IMG/VR virus record: IMGVR_UViG_3300032313_000500
Span: 54,471 to 118,470 of that record
DNA from: a virus
Reading direction: 5' to 3' (one strand)
Length of the DNA: 64,000 nucleotides
Position 1 is the stretch's first letter. Each line of letters starts with the position of its first letter. The notes beneath the pieces are model-generated. The model searched no databases. It saw nothing but the letters and a program-made list of their open reading frames with translations, and had not been told where the DNA came from. Made by a program: the position numbers and the translations under genes. Shown piece after piece: positions 8,891-21,100 of this stretch.

Positions 8891-8936
8891 AACCCCTAGG
8901 GCGAAAATTTGTTCGCCTCGGGGGTTGTTTTATTTA
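8891..8936 (+). terminator. rho-independent terminator
   Basis: AACCCC and GGGGGTT arms with an inner GGGCGAA/TTCGCCT stem, followed by GTTTTATTT. It ends the H1-like gene transcript. Confidence 0.8.
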
Positions 8937-8977
8937 TACGCCTAGGTACGCTTTCTTTTAATAAAGGAAGGTCTCAG

Positions 8978-9196
8978 ATGGCAAGAACACATGGCAACAA
9001 AGAGTTTGCCGCCGTAGTAAAAGAGATTGAACGCATCGGCTTCAGGGTTGAACAGACCAAGCGTGGCGTCTACAAGATTTACCCCCCACTAAGTATTGGT
9101 GGGCGTATGTACACAACCCACGGAACACCAAAGGCGATGAAAGCCATCAAAAGCGAGTTTCGCAAAATCTACGGCATTGACTTGGCCTCAATATGA
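8978..9196 (+). CDS. HicA-like small basic protein
   Basis: This 72-residue basic protein has the KEIERIGFRVEQTKRGVYKI and HGTPKAMKAIKSEFRKI pattern of the HicA/YcfA-like double-stranded RNA-binding fold. The HicA catalytic His is not clear: there is no HxxH near the N-terminus. A HicB partner is not adjacent, so a free-standing phage RNA-binding protein is more likely than a toxin. ATG at 8978 follows AAAGGAAGG. Confidence 0.55.
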   Translation: MARTHGNKEFAAVVKEIERIGFRVEQTKRGVYKIYPPLSIGGRMYTTHGTPKAMKAIKSEFRKIYGIDLASI

Positions 9197-9570
9197 TTTA
9201 CCCAGAAAAAGAAATGTATAGCATTCTGGAGCCGCAACCCCCTGAAGTTAGGCTCACAGCGGAGCCACTTCTTGCTCTTTTCAAGATTGAGGGCTCAGAT
9301 AACGGTATTTCCAACCTGGCAATGCGTTTAGGAACTGAACGCAACTCCCTGTACAGGTGGATAGAAAACGGGATTGACCTTAGGAACGCCGAACGCATGG
9401 CTGAAAAAATCAACACGCACCCTTCTTTGATTTGGGGTCCTGAATATCACATCGCAACCTACATGGAGCAAAATCGTCAAACAATAATGGCGCGTAGAAA
9501 ACGTGAAAAACTCGTTATCCGTCGTTCTATTGCCAGAAAGAAAAAGAGAGATGAAGCAGTCACACAATAG
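9193..9570 (+). CDS. helix-turn-helix DNA-binding protein
   Basis: A 125-residue protein with an N-terminal helix, then a helix-turn-helix-like segment GISNLAMRLGTERNSLYRWI (about residues 37-56) and a very basic C-terminus (IMARRKREKLVIRRSIARKKKR). It overlaps the upstream stop by ATGA. It may recruit to phage DNA or act as a regulator. Confidence 0.6.
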   Translation: MIYPEKEMYSILEPQPPEVRLTAEPLLALFKIEGSDNGISNLAMRLGTERNSLYRWIENGIDLRNAERMAEKINTHPSLIWGPEYHIATYMEQNRQTIMARRKREKLVIRRSIARKKKRDEAVTQ

Positions 9571-9820
9571 AAAAAAAATTTTCTACAGCCCTGAACAAAC
9601 AGCCTTAACCCTAAACTTTATTGTTGATTTTACTAAAGAACGTGGTTATCCGCCGTCCGTTAGGGAAGTAGGCGAGAAAATTGGCGTTAGTTCGTCGTCA
9701 ACCATCCACAAATTCATACGCCAATGCGTTGATGAAGGATACATAGACATTGACGCACGTATTCCTCGTTCAATAAGAGTATCTAAGATAGGCAAAAAGT
9801 ACTTATCTTCGGCTCAATAA
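9551..9820 (+). CDS. LexA-type N-terminal HTH protein
   Basis: The 89-residue protein matches the LexA DNA-binding domain: TALTLNFIVDFTKERGYPPSVREVGEKIGV, then SSSTIHKFIRQCVDEGYI and a wing. It has no C-terminal peptidase domain, so it cannot self-cleave. It may act as a small repressor of phage or host SOS genes. The ATG at 9551 lies inside the end of the preceding gene; longer upstream starts would run through the neighbour. Confidence 0.7.
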   Translation: MKQSHNRKKIFYSPEQTALTLNFIVDFTKERGYPPSVREVGEKIGVSSSSTIHKFIRQCVDEGYIDIDARIPRSIRVSKIGKKYLSSAQ

Positions 9821-9821
9821 G

Positions 9822-9894
9822 TGCCCTTGGTTGGATTTGAACCAACGACCTGCGGATTAGAAGTCCGTTGCGCTATCCACTGCGCCACAAGGGC
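9822..9894 (-). tRNA. tRNA-Arg (anticodon TCT)
   Basis: On the minus strand: acceptor GCCCTTG/CAAGGGC, D-arm GCGC/GCGC, anticodon stem ACGGA with loop CTTCTAA, T-arm GTTGG-TTCAAAT-CCAAC, discriminator A. It reads AGA, a codon used often in this phage. Confidence 0.92.
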
Positions 9895-9944
9895 TTGTGA
9901 TTAAAATCTAGTCCTTCTAGATAAGGAATGCAAGAAAGGTAAAA

Positions 9945-10442
9945 ATGGCATACAACTACATTGAGGCCTTCACCGAAGGTCATTCTTATAATAAAGTCGT
10001 TGCGAAGTATTTAATTGACAAAGGAATACCCTGCACTGTCCCCGAACTGCAAATAGCAAAAAATCGTGAAGAGCGCCGTCGCATGACTCTTACAGAAAAA
10101 GACATCACGCTTGATTTAGTTCCACATATTTTGGAAGTAAAAAACGTCAGCGTGGAGTTCGGCTGGGACCCTAAAGACTTCCCATTCCCTACAACGATTG
10201 TTGATACGGTTAATAGTTACGAAGACAAACAGCAGAAACCACTTGCATATATTTTGCGCAGTAAGAAAACTGGCGCAATGCTCGCTGTGGGACCGTCGTC
10301 AAAAGACAGATGGAAACATAAAAACCTGTACGACAAGAAACAAGAACTAACTGACAACTTCTACATAGTTGACAAACGCGACTTGCGAAGCATGGATGAA
10401 CTTGTAGAGCACATCCTCAAACTCCAAAAACGTGCTTCATAA
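9945..10442 (+). CDS. PD-(D/E)XK-like nuclease family protein
   Basis: A 165-residue protein. The core DITLDLVPHILEVKNVSVEF (about residues 51-70) has the Asp followed by the E-x-K of the PD-(D/E)XK fold, and the C-terminal half (DNFYIVDKRDLRSMDELVEHI) resembles small phage endonucleases of this type. It could process or repair DNA. A good AAAGG precedes the ATG. It is followed by about 120 bases without a gene. Confidence 0.6.
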   Translation: MAYNYIEAFTEGHSYNKVVAKYLIDKGIPCTVPELQIAKNREERRRMTLTEKDITLDLVPHILEVKNVSVEFGWDPKDFPFPTTIVDTVNSYEDKQQKPLAYILRSKKTGAMLAVGPSSKDRWKHKNLYDKKQELTDNFYIVDKRDLRSMDELVEHILKLQKRAS

Positions 10443-10561
10443 CTAGATAAAACATGGCAGTTCCATATATCCACATCTTTATCAGCGTTTCTATGTCGTT
10501 TATTAAACCCATTAGATAAATCTATCTGCAAACATCAACGGCGTATTTATATTTATAGACG

Positions 10562-11155
10562 TCACTGTTCCAGCCAGTTCTTTTTAATCCACTTAGCGAT
10601 GAATTCAGCACGCAACTGAGAACCCGTAGAGCCGTAATGGACTTTATCTGGATTCAACAAATGCTGCCTAGTTTGGATAAATCTATCCCAGCCAATGACG
10701 TGCATATTGATATTCCTACCAGCCTTCTTTTCAAGCATAGAGTTCCACAGTCTGGCTGACTTGTTGTTGTGGTTGCCCCAGCCCTTCCATATGGAAACCC
10801 AAGCAACCTTCCTACCTTTTAGTTCGTTCATGACTGCAGACACCCTGTTGCCAGTGTTTTCGTACTTGTATGAAGGCGAATCGTTCGTACCGAGCGCAAT
10901 TACCCAACAAGCGTCTTTATCAACGCGCTTTTTGTAGTACCTAACCGCTTCCAAACCCGTATGAGGGTCGTTTGGCATCTTCGTAAATACGGACCTGCTG
11001 CCAGCGGCTGAAATTATGGCGTCAGGGAAACCGATTTTTTTATATTCAGCGACCTGAAACTGTTTTGAGTGCACCGTTAAAGAATCTCCGATGTGGACCA
11101 CGTTTGAACATGTCCCAGGAACATTCATGAGTAGGGAGAACAAAAGACTATACAT
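10562..11155 (-). CDS. SGNH/GDSL hydrolase-like protein
   Basis: The 197-residue protein shows the SGNH blocks: VVHIGDSLTV (about residues 20-29, nucleophile Ser), AAGS (about 53), ALGTNDS (about 89-95) and the terminal D-x-x-H in NPDKVHYGSTG. Such enzymes remove acyl groups from polysaccharides or lipids, so an action on cell wall or envelope polymer is possible. The short hydrophobic N-terminus (MYSLLFSLLMNV) may be a signal or anchor. ATG at 11155 overlaps the end of the upstream phosphoesterase gene. Confidence 0.75.
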   Translation of the reverse strand: MYSLLFSLLMNVPGTCSNVVHIGDSLTVHSKQFQVAEYKKIGFPDAIISAAGSRSVFTKMPNDPHTGLEAVRYYKKRVDKDACWVIALGTNDSPSYKYENTGNRVSAVMNELKGRKVAWVSIWKGWGNHNNKSARLWNSMLEKKAGRNINMHVIGWDRFIQTRQHLLNPDKVHYGSTGSQLRAEFIAKWIKKNWLEQ

Positions 11156-11642
11156 ATCTATCAAGTACCTTTTCTAATAGGATTGGCTTGTAACCAGTCT
11201 GCTCAACGCTTACGCACTGATACCAGGGGTCTGGAAGGGATTCGGCGTGCAAATGTCCGTGAATATTGCCTCTATAGCGATATTTCTGGTGGTCAGAGAC
11301 TGGAATGTGAGTTAAAACAAACTTGTTGTACGAAAAAGTGCCCATGATGTCATAAAAGTAGGGGGTATAAACGCTTAAAGGAAGTCTATCGTGATTGCCC
11401 TTTATTAATAATTTCCTACCATGTAAGAACCGCATCGTTTTGACACCTTGCTTGTCTATGGCAACATCACCAAGGTGGATAACCTCATCCTTGGGGCCTA
11501 CCGTCTCGTTCCACAACTGAATCATCTCTTCGTCCATCTCTGAGGCACTATCCCACGGACGTAACTTGTCGCCGTGCTTGGCTGAGAACTCGCAAATGCG
11601 TTGATGTCCCCAATGAGTGTCGGCTGTAACGAATATTGACAT
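11148..11642 (-). CDS. calcineurin-like metallophosphoesterase
   Basis: A 164-residue enzyme with all main motifs of the family: TADTHWGH (about 6-13), HLGDVA (about 56-61), IKGNHDR (about 80-86), LTHIPVS (about 111) and NIHGHLH (about 127-133). These bind two metals. Small phage enzymes of this type hydrolyse phosphodiesters or nucleotides; the substrate is unknown. GGAG precedes the ATG. It forms a two-gene unit with the SGNH protein. Confidence 0.88.
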   Translation of the reverse strand: MSIFVTADTHWGHQRICEFSAKHGDKLRPWDSASEMDEEMIQLWNETVGPKDEVIHLGDVAIDKQGVKTMRFLHGRKLLIKGNHDRLPLSVYTPYFYDIMGTFSYNKFVLTHIPVSDHQKYRYRGNIHGHLHAESLPDPWYQCVSVEQTGYKPILLEKVLDRYV

Positions 11643-11805
11643 ATCTCCATCGTACCGGGAAGAAGTAGGAACTCAAACGTTTTGTATGGATTTATCCAAT
11701 AGTGGATTAGGCTTCAAAATTTATCGTGTGCCCCCCCACGCGCGCCCGACCCGTTCAGAAAAAAGCCCCGAGAATCGCCTTACGGGGTCCGAAAACGACC
11801 ACTTA

Positions 11806-11935
11806 TAGTAGTTATCCACACCCTGTGAATACCACCCTCTGTGGTTGTCCACACCCTGTGGATAAAGGTCAAAGCGAACACATGTACGACGAACACCTGT
11901 ACGCACGAACACATGTACGACGAACACATGTACCC
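11806..11935. other. candidate replication origin: DnaA boxes and iterons
   Basis: A perfect DnaA box TTATCCACA (11812-11820) and an inverted one TGTGGATAA (11857-11865) flank two imperfect CACCCTCTGTGG-type repeats. They are followed by four direct repeats of about 15 bp, consensus CGAACACATGTACGA, at 11875, 11890, 11906 and 11921, each centred on the palindrome ACATGT. The region from 11643 to 12119 has no gene. DnaA boxes plus iterons are the standard make-up of plasmid and some phage origins; the spot could also be an operator for the giant gene downstream. Confidence 0.6.
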
Positions 11936-11948
11936 ATCACATAAACAC

Positions 11949-11977
11949 TTGACAAAACATTACGAAAGTGCTAGTCA
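11949..11977 (+). promoter_or_regulatory. candidate promoter for the giant gene
   Basis: -35 TTGACA, 17-base spacer, weak -10 TAGTCA, 143 bases before the GTG at 12120. The CACATCACAT sequence repeats three times (about 11935, 11980, 12060) around it. Confidence 0.45.
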
Positions 11978-12119
11978 ATACACATCACATGACGTTATAC
12001 CTGATTGTAGATAATGCCTCATGACCCACACAAAAGTGCTCCTCACAAGCACACTTTTACACATCACATAAGTCGCATCAAACTATTAGTTACACACACT
12101 TCACACACCACACAGTGAG

Positions 12120-15100
12120 GTGTTCTACAATGAGTCAATGCCTTTCTCTTATGACATAGAACCAAATGACTCACCACGTCTAAGGCGTCACATGTCAAGA
12201 GTAAATAGTGATGACAGACTAGAAGTCAAAGCACTAGGTCCGAACCTAGGGCAACTCGCACGAAGCGCACAGGTCTTTGACCCTAACGCATACGACGGTG
12301 ACGGTGATGGTGTAGTACAAGACGGCACACCCTTTGAGAGACCAGCAGTGTTGTCTAACATTGCCTCAGTAGCACGAGGACTCGCAAGCACCACGGGTGG
12401 CTACGGGTCATACACACCAAGAGGTTCGTGGACAGTAGGTCTCACCAATGAACAGGTAGCAGAGAGGGCAGTGCCTAGCACGCCTGCTGCTTTCGTTGAG
12501 ATGATGGTCGCTCAACAAGGCTCCACGGGTAACCTATCTGACAGTGTGCAGAAGGCACTAGACATAGCAATCTTTGACGAGGAGAGGGTCGCTGAACTAC
12601 GTGACACATTGCGTAACGCACTAGACGAAAGACCTGAACTACGAGCAGCCTTTGATAGGTTCGGTTGCCCACCCATAGGTGTACACCCCAACAAAGACGA
12701 GGATGGAGAAGGTATTGGATATGGAGGTATCGCTTATGGTAAGCAAGCAATCTTCATAACAGAAAAGACACTAGACAAAGGCGCTATGTCAGAATGGTTT
12801 GGTAGAAGGAAGTTCTCTGCGAAAGTATTCTCCTTCACTACATTCGCACCAAGAGTAAAAGGTGTTGACCGTGCCTTCACAGGGGAATCAGCAGAAGACA
12901 TCATCACCCATGAGTGGGGTCACTACCTCAATCACCTAGTAGCAGACATAGCACCAGACCCAGAACTGCGTGAGTTAGCAGGAGCCCTAGGGCAAGGCTC
13001 TTGGTACATGTCAACTTACTTCACTCGCATTCCTCCAAAAGTGAAGAGGATGTTTGAGTACTTTGATGGAGCCATGAAGAGTGGTGAGAAGGTAGACCAA
13101 CCAGTTGGTGTTCCATTCGTCAAGAGCGTGTATGGCACCTCAATGCCATGTGAGTTCTTCGCAGAATCAGTAGCAGCATACTTCTCCCCTCGTCGTAAGA
13201 GTAGAGAACTACTCAACGATGAAGGAATAGAAATAGTTGAACAAATGCTTGGCATTAGAGGAGCATCTCGCAGTGGATTCGCATCACGAACAGGTTCTCT
13301 AAAAAGCAGTACGGGTAGTACCCTGCGTGGTAAGACACCACAAGAGATAGCAGACATTGTAGTACCCAAGACAAAAGCAGAAGCAATCGCATTGTCTGAC
13401 GCACACAACGCTTTACTTACAGACCCAGATGGTGTTCGTTACACGGCATCAGAACCAGACAAACTAAAAATAATTATCCCCAAGGGTATTGACGCTATGG
13501 ACTTCTCACCCGAAGCAGTGTCTCGTATGAAAGAGATGGTCGTAGAAGCACTCTCAAATAACCCTGAGTTCCATGAAGCAGTACAAAGATTTGGTATGCC
13601 ACCTGTTCTGATAACAAAGCCAGGCGAAAGACTGGATGGGGCGTACGCCATTGCTGGTGTAGAGGGTTTCCCTGCTATCACTATTGACTCAACAATGAGA
13701 GAACAAGCATTGGCCAAAGGGTGGTGGCCTAATGGTATTTACGAAGATGAACCATTCATCAAAGGGACAGAGGGCTTCTCTACAAGTCCCACGAGTGAAG
13801 GATTCTTTATTCATGAATGGGCTCACTACCTCAATCGCCTAGCATTAGACATACACCCAGACGAAGAGATGAGAGAATTAGCACGCTTTTGGTGGAACGA
13901 CACTTGGATACTAAATGCAGCCATTCCTAGGCTTACGAGATTTCTAAGGGGATTAGGTAAACCAAAAACACGAATAGATGCTAGATACAGGGGCGCTGAT
14001 AAATTCTATTGGGCAACACGTGACAACAAATCCGTTGACTTTACGGGTTACCCACACGTAAAGACACAGTATGGACAGTCACAACCAGCAGAAGCGTTTG
14101 CCGAAGCAGTAGCAGCAGTACTCTCCAAAGATGTTGACGACAAAGAGTTGGTCAGTCCTGAAATGCGTAGAGATGTTCTTGACATGCTTGGTTTCTCACC
14201 TTCGGTCAAAGAGATAGACAGAGCAGGCAGTTCAGAGGGTAGAGGTAGTGGGTTTGCCTCAAAGACTGTCACCAGAGGACCTGATGGCACGAGAATTATT
14301 AACACATCTGACCCTTTCACACCGTTGAGTGGTTCTGATTGGCTAAAAGACGCTACGGATGACGAGGTAGCAGATGCTGTAACGCCTACGAGTATTGATG
14401 ACGCAATAGCGCTTACGATAATGAATACGTCATACGGGGACGACCCAGCAAATTACCCAGCAGAAGAAGCAAAAGTACGTCAAATAATGACGGACCACAT
14501 CTTCAAGTTTTACGGTAGGGACAGCAATGGGCAAATAGCAACAGACGCAAACGGGAAGCCCATTAGTTTCTCTGTTCCTTACGATTTTTCTCCACAAGGC
14601 AGACAAACAGTCAAAGACATGGTCAAAAGAATGATGGCAGAGTCGCCAGAATTCTCATGGATGATTAGACGCTTCGGGTGTCCACCAATGATGGTTATAG
14701 ACGAAGCAAAACTCACCCAACTAAACAATCAGGTTGAACAAATGCGTCTTGCTGGTCAAGACATCTCTCTTCCGTTCCATCTCGCAAACGGAGCAGTCGG
14801 TGGTTTTTCGGTAGGTACTTACGGGATAACACTCAGGCCTGACCCCACAACAGACAACTTACCAATGGGATTTTACAGAGGGTTGGCAGCAAAAAGAAAG
14901 ACTGGAAGGATAATCACAAATCCTGACGGAAGCAGGGAAGAAGAAAAAGAACACTGGATGAACAACTTCGGACTATCCCTAGCCGATAAGGCTATTCACG
15001 AATGGGCTCACTGGTTCTACGCAACCGTAAAAGGAAACAAAGGACTACTAGGTAAGTCACGCAGGGGAGATAGAAAATCTCGTCTTTCCTACTTGTTCCC

Positions 15101-18100
15101 TGGTATTCCTATGGCAGATGCTGAGAAAATGACAAAAGAGTTCCTTGACGCTTTTGACGCAGACGGTTTCATACCTTTCAACGGCATGAGTGCGCAATAT
15201 CTTGAAAGAATAATGACGACAGCACGAAGAAGCATCAATAGAAACCTAGGCAACAAACCACTAACGGAACAGTTACTTGCCGACGCAAGATTCGTGGACC
15301 TAATCAACGACTATGTGAATAATGTAATCAACGCCCCTAATGATTGGTCTCCCTCGCAGGCACAGGAATTCGCCGACCAGATAGCGATTGAGTTTCCTTA
15401 TCTAGTAGATGACATGCCACCACTTATTGCTGGAACATACGCAACAGCAACTCGTCAAGAACTATGGGCAGAAGCAATACTTTTGTTCTCCTCACCAGAC
15501 AGAAAGTTAAAGGCTAAGTACCTAACGCCAGAGATAGAAGCATTTATTGCTTACGCGTTAGGGTTGAAGCCAGACAGAGACCCAAGTACTCCTTATCAAA
15601 AACCGTGGGCACATCGTAGTGGTTTGTCATCCTCTTCACGGGTGAGGAGATTACACGCAGCGCAAGACAGCATAGATGAAAGAGTCTCCGACAAGGACGA
15701 CGGGTTCGCTAGTAGAAATGCCGGCGATGCTAAATCAACAACAGTAAAGATGTCTCGTGAAACATCTAGTACGTCACGATTTACGGTTGGTGACTACGAG
15801 TTTGACATAACAGATGAAGATTTGTCTACTTATGATTGGGATACTGCTTACGACCAGTGGACAACTTGGTCGGGCAACTGGCGCATGCGTCATTTGTCGT
15901 CAGCAATGATGGGTATAGAACAGCAACCCACAAAGGGTGGCGAAGAGTCGCTATCAACAGTCCACGAAGTAATGCGCTCGGGTGAACTGCTAGACGCACC
16001 TAACCATGTAAAAGACTCCGTTCGTGAATCACTGATAAACACACATAAGACGATGGAAAAAATCTCTATGGGTGACACAGTTAGCGATAGACCGTTGTAC
16101 CGAGGACTTGGTTCAGTTCCTGATGATTCAGAGATACTGATGGCAGAACAGGGTGAGACAATAACGTTCCCACTTAGCGCGTTCACCCCAGACAGAGGAT
16201 TAGCCACAACATTCGCCGACATGAATGCCGAGAGCGACAAAAAAGTAATCCTCCAACTTCAAAATGGTGCCCATGTAGCGTCTAGTGACTACACAACACA
16301 GATAAGAGACCTAGAAAGCGACTGGGTAGAAGTACCAATTGAGTCCGTTACCCAAGGAGAGTTCACTGTCGTATCCAAGCGTGAGCAAGACGGGTACACG
16401 GTTGTAGAACTATCGCACTCTAAGACGTTTGACCCACTATCAGGAAAGATGGTTGACACGAACGTTCGTGAGGGGTTCGCTTCTTCCAGCATGAGACCAG
16501 AGCGACGGGTATCCGATAGCGCTATCCGTACGCTTACAGACAACATGGACTTCCTACGAGATAACCCACCAATGGGTAAGGGTGGCAAAGACCTAGACGA
16601 CCGTTGGGCAGAGCAGACGATAGGAAAACTTCGCAGTGGCGAGATAACTCAGGAGGATGCGTTTGACCTAATGAATGCTGTCATTGAGATACTCAGCGAC
16701 GGGTTCAGTAAAGACCCAAGCCAAAAAGAGAATCCAGAAGGAAAACTTCTCGCCTATCAAAAACTCGTAAAGCGCTTACGCAAACTTGCTGTTGGTGGCA
16801 TGAGCAAAGACGACATGGACGACCTCCGTAGAGAGCAGGGAATCATCCCTACTGTCACCAACAAGCCAAAGCCGACTCCTTATGCTGGTGGTCGTTTCGG
16901 CTTCTCTTCCACAACAAGAAGAGAAGAACTATCTACTCGTGCGCAAGAACGTATTGACGCCATTGACGCACAGGTAGAAGAACTTGAATCATTCAACCGA
17001 CGTCTAATGAGAGCAATCAGTGAACTTCAAGCCACGGGCAACTGGGAAGGCGAGAAGCACGACGTTTTCCTCAAAGAGGGCAACAGTCCCAAGACCTACA
17101 CTAAGGAGCAATTGGAAAGCAACGGATGGACACAGAGAGTAAGGGAAGAATCAGCAAGGGCTCATCTTGATAGAGAAATGTATGTAAATAGTCTAAAAAG
17201 AGAGAGAAACGACCTTGAAGATAGTCAAAAGCGTCTTGCTGGTGAATATCCAGAAACAACAATGCTTGTTGACGAGTTACTACTTGACGAAGACAATGTA
17301 GAGAGCATCTTGGCGAGGTCGTTAGAAGTTGATTCAATGAGCCAACAACAAAGAGCAGAAAGATTCACCGACCCCAATGACCCTAACGCAGTGTATGTGG
17401 TTCATTTTGGAGCGACCAAACTAGAAGGTGGTCAGTTGGACCCTTCTCGTTCACGAGGACAGGTTGGACAAGGTATCGCTGGGAATACTCGCCAGATAAA
17501 TGACGAGACAGCCAGATATATGGTCGGATTGCGTGATGATGCGAAGCGGGACCTATCCATCCTTGAAGAGATGAAGCGCCAGATTGAGACTGATGGCGTG
17601 ATTGACTTTGACGCAATCGCACGAACCGACACTAGAGACTCCTTCCGGGCAGGGAGGGCAAGACTACTGCTCGGTCTAAATCGCCGTGACCCAGAACGCT
17701 CAACACATATACCAGAAGGCTGGCAGGTTTCCAATATTGACGGCGCTATCGGAGATAAAAACAACGTCATATCTAGACTTGACAAGGTTGCCGACCAGTT
17801 GATTGCAGACGACTATCAATACACGAGTACATACAGGGCGTCAGCATTGCAAGACCTACTCGGCTCGTATGGAGGAAGATACGCAGAGGGCGACTCTACG
17901 GAATGGGGCGACAACGCAAGGCGCTCAACAACTACTGGTATCCATATCTTTAAAGTAAGAATAGGTGATGACGCAGTTGAGCAGAACAGCGTTGGAGAAA
18001 CTCACCTAGTTGGCAAACACACTCCAATCGCTTCACTCGTTGTAGACAGTAGCGCTAACGACGACAATCCTGCTCGTGAAATCTGGAAGGGTTGGCTTGA

Positions 18101-21100
18101 TTCGGTAATTGAACAAGACATTGGTAAAAACAATGCACGTCGCTCAGGATTTGCTTCCAGGGCTTCCGTAAGAGAGTCATCACGGGTTATCGGAGAAGAC
18201 GGAGATGCTAGCAAGCCTTCAATACTCGGAAGAGCAAAAGATAAACTAAAACTAAACGATAGACAAGTCGGTCATATTAATTCAATGACCAACAAGATGC
18301 ACTCAATCTTTACTAGTGGAAAAATTTACGATGAACCAATCCATCCAGCAATTGATGACAGAAGAAAAGAACTGCTTGATTCAATAAGGGTTGTAAGAGC
18401 AGAGGGTGGAATGACGATGATTGTCGCCGAACCAAACCCAGTATTTAATGCTTATTTGCCAGTAAAGAGAGACTGGGCGTCTATTGAACTACCGTCCCGC
18501 GAAGCAGTTGCCGAGGCAATAGAGAAATTGAAATCAAACAAAGGAGGCAGGCGCTCGGACACTTATGGCTCGGGTGCATTTACGGACCATCTTGAATCAT
18601 TGCTTCAAGAGATAGGGAAGTTGGGTGAAGGTCCAGGAGACCTTCCGTACGAGGGAGGAGAAGGAAACTACATATCCTATGTTCAGCAATACTACGACTC
18701 AATAAGAAACCCTGTTGGTGCTTCACGTCTGCTCCAAGGTAGCGATGGAATGCATGATGCGTTCGGACACTTTGGTACAGGCAGAGGCTACGACAGACAT
18801 GGGGAGTGGGCTAACTATCTAGCAATGAAAGACATGATAGACGCATCGCCACTTACTGACGAAGAGAAAGAAGATGCTCATAGATTCTGGTTTAGAGAGT
18901 ATGGGTGGCTTCAGTTCGCAAAACGTGGAGACCTAGAAGAAGTAGACGATAATTTACGTTTCATGGCAGACGACTATGACGGACCGTTCAGTGACATTTT
19001 GGAAATCATTGACTCTGGTCACAACGGTCTTGACGACGTACCAGAAGAAGAAACACCTTCAGGCAAGACCATCTCAGATACTTCAGCGTCAGAACTGAGA
19101 CAAGCAGCAAGAAACGACGCTGAGGCACAACTAGAAATGAGTCGTAGTGGGTTCTCTAGTACAACGAGAGACACGGGTAGAAACAGAGAAGTTTCTGCTG
19201 AATACACACAGGGCATATTCGGCAAACTAAAAGCCCTTAAAGAGCGACTTGGTTACGGAAAAGACTTTGAAGAAAAAGTAAGCAAAGAAAAACTTGACAC
19301 CAGAATAGAAGAAACAGCCGCTTATGCCAAGCGCATCATTGACTGGGATGCTGGAAAAGACGTCGTACTGCCTCAAAGTGCTATTGATTACATAAAAGAC
19401 GTAGTTGCAAGAAACGCTTTCTTTACTTCAGACAAACGTGCTGATGGTGGTGCGAGTTTGATACCCATACAGGCGGCACTTAGTAAGTCCTCTCCTGACG
19501 TATGGCCAATAGGAACCCCGTTGCCCCCAAGTTTGGCATTAGAGATATCAAGACAAATACATATCGCTAGAGGCGATACTGAAATGGTCGCAAAAATTGA
19601 TGAGTTTAAAAATTACTTAAAAACAGTCACTCCAGAACAATTGAGCGAAGACATAAGAGCAGCGTCTTTAGTATATGGCGAGTCAATTGACAAGCGTGTT
19701 TTGGTTAGAACGAGAAGCGTAAACCCTTTTATTAAAGGAAGTCGCACCATACTTACTCAGCACGACAGGGAAGAACGAGAAGCGGCTGGCGTTGAGTCTA
19801 TGAACATGATGGGTGACGGCATTACTACAAGCGCAAGAAGGAAAGTTGAAGCAAACCTTTTAGGTCTACCATTTGAAGAAGGGGTAGAAGACTCTCCAGA
19901 AGTAAGGGAACTAAGACCAACGTCTGGCTATGTAACCACTTCAAAAACAGCATTGGCACGAAAAGAAAAGTTTAAAGAAATTTACGGCGACGATGTTGAA
20001 CTAATGTATGACGGTCCTGCTGGAACAGCGCTAGAGCATTCTCAAAACAACACCGGGAAGTATGGTCCCTCGCAGTTTGTGCTGCGCCCAGCAGTTGCCG
20101 AGCGCACAAGGGTTTTTGATGCAGACACAGTAGATATGTCATTGAAAGACAACCCCCCTCTACAACTTAGTGCCCTTGAAGAAGACGGCATTTTTCTTGG
20201 TGGCACCACCAACCCCATCGGAATGCTTTACGACTACAAGACTGGTGACACTTATCCAACGCCTTCTGGAGCATTTGAGGGAAGTTCCGACACTCATTCA
20301 AGTCAAGGAACTGCAGCAAGTTACAAAGAAGCATTGGTTCTTGGAAGGTTCAAGCCCGAAGAAGTTGAAGCGATAATTGCCGCACCAGCAGACTTTAGAA
20401 AAGAAGACGGAGAATTATCCGAAAGACTTAATCCAAATAACGAAGCAAACTTCAGCCTATTGATTGATATGGCGCGTTCACGTGACGAACTAATGCAAGA
20501 ACACGGCATAGAGGTTGTTCCCAATATTAGAAGAGGTGTATTCAAAACCGATGACGTTGAGATGTTTAACCCAGCAATGACTGACGTGTGGTTTGATACG
20601 AACTTTGCAGATAAGGGCTTATCAAAAGAAGAAATAGTTCCAGACAAATCAACTACACCATACGAAGCGTACCTAAGAGTATTAATAGCAACAGGAGAAC
20701 TTCCTGAAATGTTTGAATACCGTGGTCCTAGTGGTAAGAGCGAAGAAGAGAAAGATGCTTGGAAGAGGGATGCGCTCAAGAAAGAACTCGCTAGAGTAGT
20801 AAGCCTCAAGAAAGACAAAGAAGTCAGCGGCACTCGTAGTCCCGGCTTCTCTTCTCGTTCGTCAAGAGCATCTGCAAAGAAAATAACCAAGAATTTCAAG
20901 GTAAACGGCAAGCCTCGCAAGGCTCCAGTTGACAGAGATGAACTCATACGACGTGCTGTCCCTCAGAACGCAGCCGACATGATGAGAATCATTGAAGAGT
21001 CTCCATACATGGAGGGCAAGAAGAGCAAACAAGAAATCTATGAACTCATCAACATGATGGACATAGATTGGGTAGCCCAACAGAAGATGCGTCTCAAACT

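Noticed and set aside
8909-8977. Upstream extension of the HicA-like gene to 8909
   Set aside because: The extension overlaps the terminator and the AAAGGAAGG site precedes ATG 8978.
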